64,000 bases of DNA from SYOC01 sp964441775 (GTDB lineage: Bacteria; Desulfobacterota; Binatia; Bin18): positions 1-64,000 of the forward strand of contig CAYTVL010000033.1 of NCBI GenBank assembly GCA_964441775.1, read 5' to 3'. Shown piece after piece: positions 61,042 through 64,000 of this stretch. How positions within the stretch are numbered: position 1 is the stretch's first letter; each line of letters opens with the position of its first letter. Position numbers and translations under genes: made by a program. The notes beneath the pieces are model-generated. The model was not told the DNA's origin and did not search any database. It saw nothing but the letters and a program-made list of their open reading frames with translations.

Positions 61042-61305
61042 TTGCCAGGCCGACCACGCGCCCTGTTGCGCGGGTATCACGTGCGGGTGCTGGACGGCAA
61101 TCACTTGGCGGGCACGGAGCATCGCCTGTTGGCAGTGCGCCGGTATCGCGCGGCCGTCCTGCCGGGACAATCGTTGGTCTTCTATGACCCCCAGTTTGAT
61201 CTGGCCACCGAGGTGATTCCCTGCGAAGATGCCTATGCTCAGGAGCGCTCCTTGCTCCACGAGGTGCTGACCGCCGCTCATCAAGTGATTGGCCACCCCT
61301 CATAG
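61042..61305 (+). pseudogene. IS4-type transposase remnant
   Basis: An 87-codon fragment whose product RPRALLRGYHVRVLDGNHLAG, TEHRLLAVRRYRAAVLPGQ, LVFYDPQFDLATEVIPCEDAYAQERSLL matches the central part of IS4-family DDE transposases (the first catalytic Asp is in VLDGNHL). Both ends are missing. The 215 bases before it (60826-61041) show no gene that I recognise. It probably marks an old insertion that also cut the hydrolase gene behind it. Confidence 0.78.
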
Positions 61306-61355
61306 AGAAACCATATTAACCGCTTATCTCAACAACTCCAAAGTAGATGCAGTCT

Positions 61356-61538
61356 GCACTCATGGTGACAGCGGAGCCGGACTTCGTGCTGCGTCCCGAA
61401 ATGACGCAAGGCATGAAAATGTGGGTTCCCAATTTGCGCAAGACCGTGATGATCGAAGGTTCAGGTCACTGGACCCAACAAGAGAAACCGGCAGAAGTGA
61501 ATGCCGCATTGTTGGAGTTTTTACGGGAGTTTCGTTAA
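61356..61538 (+). pseudogene. C-terminal remnant of an epoxide-hydrolase-like alpha/beta hydrolase
   Basis: The last 60 codons of an alpha/beta hydrolase remain: LMVTAEPDFVLRPEMTQGM holds the acid, and EGSGHWTQQEKPAEVNAALL the catalytic His. The N-terminal 260 or so residues with the nucleophile are absent, and the upstream sequence is a transposase fragment in another frame. So this is a truncated gene. The 185 bases between it and the enoyl-CoA hydratase hold no gene I can support. Confidence 0.8.
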
Positions 61539-61722
61539 CTCGAACCGCCGAACATGCCTGCCCAGGGCCAATACAGGAAATTGGCGGGCAGGCTCCGGCT
61601 GTCCGCCAGTGCTATGGAGGGCTATGGAAAGCTCCGCTACAATGTTTGTGCGCTTCTGTTCGTTGGGCTCATGGTGAGAGTTCTTGGTGTCCATTACCAC
61701 CCAAGTGCAGTTACTGTTCGAC

Positions 61723-62505
61723 TCAACGTCCAACGAAACGACCTGGGCGGCGCTCGGCCACGGCGCGAATTCCTTCTTTATGGTCTTCCGTCTTTTGCAG
61801 CCAGTGCTGCTCTTTGAACTCATGATCTGTCGCGGCTTTTACTGCAGCAGCGATGCCCGCCCGCGTAGTGGCGCGAGTGGACTGTACGGCCAAGGGCGCA
61901 TTTTCGGCGATCTCTTGCGCCAACGCCACGGCGGCGGCGCGCACGTTGTCTACAGTAGTGAAAACCTCGCCGAGTCCCCACGCATGGGCTTCCTCACCGT
62001 TGATGCGTTTTCCTGTATAAAAAATCAAGTTGGCGCGCTGCGGACCAATCAGGCGCGGCAGCGTATAGGTGAGGCCGAAGCCGGGGTGAAATCCGAGCTT
62101 CACAAAATTCGCGGCAAAACGGGTCTCTGCGCAGAGGACACGAAAATCCGGCACTAGGGCCAGTCCGAAGCCGCCACCGATAGCCGCGCCTTGAATGGCG
62201 CCCACGACGGGCTTCTTGCACGCAAACAGCCGCACCGCTTCGGCGTAGAGCGGGTTGCCGGTTTCGGTGCTGCGTAGGTCGCGCTCGGCAGCGCCACCAT
62301 GAAAGTTGGCGCCTGCGCAAAAGTTCTTGCCTTCCGCAGCCAAGACAATCGCACGGCACTCGGCTTCGTTATCCAGCGCCTCGAATGCAGCGGCAAGAGA
62401 ACGAATCAGATCGGTGTCAAAAAAGTTGTTTGGTCCGCGTTGAATTTCAGCGGTCGCAATGTGGTCGGTCAGTGTGACGGCAACGTCGCCATAACGTGTC
62501 TGCAT
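61723..62505 (-). CDS. Enoyl-CoA hydratase/isomerase family protein
   Basis: A 260-residue crotonase. The oxyanion hole is formed by CAGANFHGG and GAAIGGGFGLAL (about residue 110). The catalytic Glu of true hydratases is not certain: at the second position the sequence is VKLGFHPGFGLTYTLPRLIG, in which the usual Glu/Pro-Glu pair is replaced by His-Pro, so another crotonase reaction (isomerase, hydrolase or thioesterase) is likely. GGAGGAGATC precedes the ATG at 62505. Confidence 0.9.
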   Translation of the reverse strand: MQTRYGDVAVTLTDHIATAEIQRGPNNFFDTDLIRSLAAAFEALDNEAECRAIVLAAEGKNFCAGANFHGGAAERDLRSTETGNPLYAEAVRLFACKKPVVGAIQGAAIGGGFGLALVPDFRVLCAETRFAANFVKLGFHPGFGLTYTLPRLIGPQRANLIFYTGKRINGEEAHAWGLGEVFTTVDNVRAAAVALAQEIAENAPLAVQSTRATTRAGIAAAVKAATDHEFKEQHWLQKTEDHKEGIRAVAERRPGRFVGR

Positions 62506-62521
62506 GATGGATCTCCTCCCT

Positions 62522-62870
62522 ACAAGTCATACCTAAACCCCTCGGTTCTGTCACCCTGAGCCCTTCAGCTAACTGCTCAGAAACAAAATACCTGGACTCG
62601 TGTTTTGCCTCCTGGATTCCAGCTTTCGCTGGAATGACGTCATCTTCACCTTCGTCATTCCTGGCAAGCGAGCACAGGCGAGCGCGACCCGGACTCCAAG
62701 AATCCTTGTTCCTTTCTCCACGCTTCGCCGTCCGTGCCATGGACGACTCAGGGTAGACTCTACGGCAAAGCCCCGGAGTCGCAGGATGCTTATACTAAGC
62801 GTAGACGCAGAGCATTGGAGTCGAAGCCCGCGCCTCATCGACTGAAGGCCATTGTTCCGCCGACTCCGAT
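62522..62870. repeat. Gene-free interval with palindromic repeats
   Basis: Between the hydratase start and minE stop, 368 bases carry no supported gene. ATTCCAGC (62616-62623), loop TTTC, GCTGGAAT (62628-62635) is a perfect 8-bp hairpin of the 'ATTCC...GGAAT' REP type. A related arm set follows at 62656-62700 (CATTCCTGGCAAGCGAGC, CGAGCGCGACCCGGACTCC), similar to the element at 12886-12923. Confidence 0.6.
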
Positions 62871-62872
62871 GT

Positions 62873-63163
62873 TTACGAAGTTGACGGTTGCTGTTTGGTC
62901 GCTTCGGCGCCTGCGCGGCGTTTCATGGGAGCGTTGATGACCACTTCCGCCGGCGAATGTTCATGCTGAAAGTCGATTTTTACGCCTTCGGGATCAATAG
63001 CGATATGGCGGCTGATCGTTTCCATGATGTCCTTGCGCAGCGCGTCCATTTGCTCGCCGGTGAGGCCCAGCCGGTCGTAGACCAACACCACCTGGAGACG
63101 GTTCTTGGCTTCACCCTTGCTGCCCTTTGTCCCGAACCAACGTTGAACGAGAGTCCATGCCAT
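62873..63163 (-). CDS. minE: Cell division topological specificity factor MinE
   Basis: A 96-residue protein starting at ATG 63163 (MAWTLVQRWFG), 4 bases after minD. The membrane-targeting N-terminal helix, the MinD-contact strand KNRLQVVLVYDRLGLTGEQM and the dimerisation sheet HIAIDPEGVKIDFQHE are typical. It stimulates MinD ATPase and drives the Min oscillation. The frame is open to 63400 inside minD, but that upstream stretch is only the antisense-like shadow of minD. Confidence 0.94.
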   Translation of the reverse strand: MAWTLVQRWFGTKGSKGEAKNRLQVVLVYDRLGLTGEQMDALRKDIMETISRHIAIDPEGVKIDFQHEHSPAEVVINAPMKRRAGAEATKQQPSTS

Positions 63164-63167
63164 GAGC

Positions 63168-63962
63168 TTATCTCCCAAAGAAAAGTTTACCGAGCCGGTG
63201 GATGATACCACCGGTCCCGTTGAGTTCGGGAATCGGCACTTCTTCGCCGAGCAGTCGCCGGACAATGCGCCTGTAGGCTTGCCCCGAGCGCGAACGATCG
63301 TTGAGCACGACTGGGGAGCCACAGTTGCCGGCAACCACGACCTCTTCGTCCTCCGGTACGATGCCCAACAGCGGTACCGCGAGGATTTCCAGGACATCAT
63401 TTTGGTTGAGCATTTGCTCTTTTTTGACCATCTCGGTGTTCATGCGGTTGATGATCAATTGCGGATCTCCGACCGAGTGCTGCACGAGGCCGATGACGCG
63501 GTCAGCGTCACGTACGGGTGAGACTTCGGGCGTAGTGATAAGAATGGCTTCATCGGCGCCGGCGATGGCGTTGCGAAATCCTTGTTCGATGCCGGCGGGA
63601 CAGTCAATCAAGACGAAATCGAACTCTTCTTTGAGTTGCGAGGTGAGGTCACGCATTTGTTCGGGATTAATGTCTTCCTTCTGGTCGACTTGCGAAGCCG
63701 GTAAGAGAGATAAGTTAGGAAACCGCTTGTCTTTGATGAGCGCCTGTCGCACTTGGCAGCGACCACGCACCACATCGAGTAAGTGATAGACGATGCGATT
63801 TTCCAAGCCCATGATGAGGTCCAGGTTGCGCAGGCCGATGTCGCCGTCGATCATGACAACTTTCCGGTCCGCTTTTGCCAGACCGAGGCCGATGTTCGCC
63901 GTCGCGGTGGTCTTGCCGACGCCTCCTTTACCTGACGTAACAACAATTGCTCGTCCGCCCAT
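63168..63962 (-). CDS. minD: Septum site-determining ATPase MinD
   Basis: A 264-residue ParA/MinD ATPase. The deviant Walker A is GKGGVGKTT (residues 11-19), Asp in MIDGDIGLRNLD, and VLIDCPAGIEQG is the Walker B/switch. The C-terminal amphipathic helix IIHRLGKLFFGR is the membrane anchor. With MinE it places the division ring at mid-cell; minC probably lies just beyond the right edge. AGGAGGC precedes the ATG. Confidence 0.96.
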   Translation of the reverse strand: MGGRAIVVTSGKGGVGKTTATANIGLGLAKADRKVVMIDGDIGLRNLDLIMGLENRIVYHLLDVVRGRCQVRQALIKDKRFPNLSLLPASQVDQKEDINPEQMRDLTSQLKEEFDFVLIDCPAGIEQGFRNAIAGADEAILITTPEVSPVRDADRVIGLVQHSVGDPQLIINRMNTEMVKKEQMLNQNDVLEILAVPLLGIVPEDEEVVVAGNCGSPVVLNDRSRSGQAYRRIVRRLLGEEVPIPELNGTGGIIHRLGKLFFGR

Positions 63963-64000
63963 AGCTCCGAGCCTCCTATAGCTTTCCTTGATAGGGTTCA

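Noticed and set aside
61289..61825. A 178-codon open frame across the hydrolase remnant.
   Set aside because: It is out of frame with the recognisable hydrolase peptide and joins unrelated segments, including the 3' end of the enoyl-CoA hydratase in antisense.

Overview
The window is 64 kb of an uncultured-type, Gram-negative bacterium of moderately high GC. Outer-membrane efflux parts, Sec and Tat signal peptides, MinD/MinE and many CoA, flavin and glutathione-transferase enzymes fit the soil or sponge-associated lineages once grouped as Deltaproteobacteria (Binatota- or Entotheonella-like); that placement is inference from gene content. I see no rRNA, tRNA or CRISPR array. Dispersed palindromic repeats are frequent between genes and in two places sit in frame inside genes.

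Layout. 1-6.7 kb: a catabolic-looking run (glutathione transferase, two adjacent alpha/beta hydrolases, LLM-class flavin oxidoreductase, SDR, membrane methyltransferase). 7.3-12.9 kb: a CzcCBA-type heavy-metal RND efflux operon. 13-21.6 kb: a membrane-bound winged-helix/TPR regulator with an 11-bp-phased repeat operator, secreted proteins, a LOG protein, a DUF1329 protein, an adenylate cyclase with a tandem-repeat coiled coil, and a DsrE-TusA sulfur-relay pair. 21.8-26.6 kb: CaiB-type CoA transferase, a TPP enzyme and a cyclase-TPR protein.

26.6-47.0 kb is the unusual part. Two Tat-exported NMT1/THI5-like binding proteins and a histidine kinase are followed by eight paralogous PF04392-type binding proteins (one broken by an amber codon). 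Interleaved with them are four paralogous exported peroxiredoxin-like genes, each with an in-frame UGA at the position of the peroxidatic cysteine. In all four, a hairpin with an AGG-starting apical loop begins 11-12 nt after the UGA, as expected of a bacterial SECIS element, and one copy keeps the pairing by a compensatory double change. I read these as four selenoproteins that ordinary gene calling would cut to 71-residue stubs. The array carries a MazEF module and ends in a second histidine kinase whose N-terminal leader is homologous to that of the binding proteins, then a single-domain response regulator and a response regulator-cyclase with overlapping reading frames. No ABC permease or ATPase is present, so the binding proteins may serve ligand sensing for the two kinases, with the selenoproteins giving peroxide or thiol chemistry in the periplasm (inference).

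47.3-64 kb: an AGPS-like FAD enzyme, a crotonyl-CoA reductase/carboxylase homologue, GNAT, a PIN-domain toxin-antitoxin pair, SufT, ApaG, an isopropylmalate/isocitrate dehydrogenase homologue, a second LLM oxidoreductase, PyrE, two paralogous GSTs flanking an amidase/GatC-like pair, a serine hydrolase, a MITE-like element, transposase and hydrolase remnants, an enoyl-CoA hydratase and minE-minD at the right edge.
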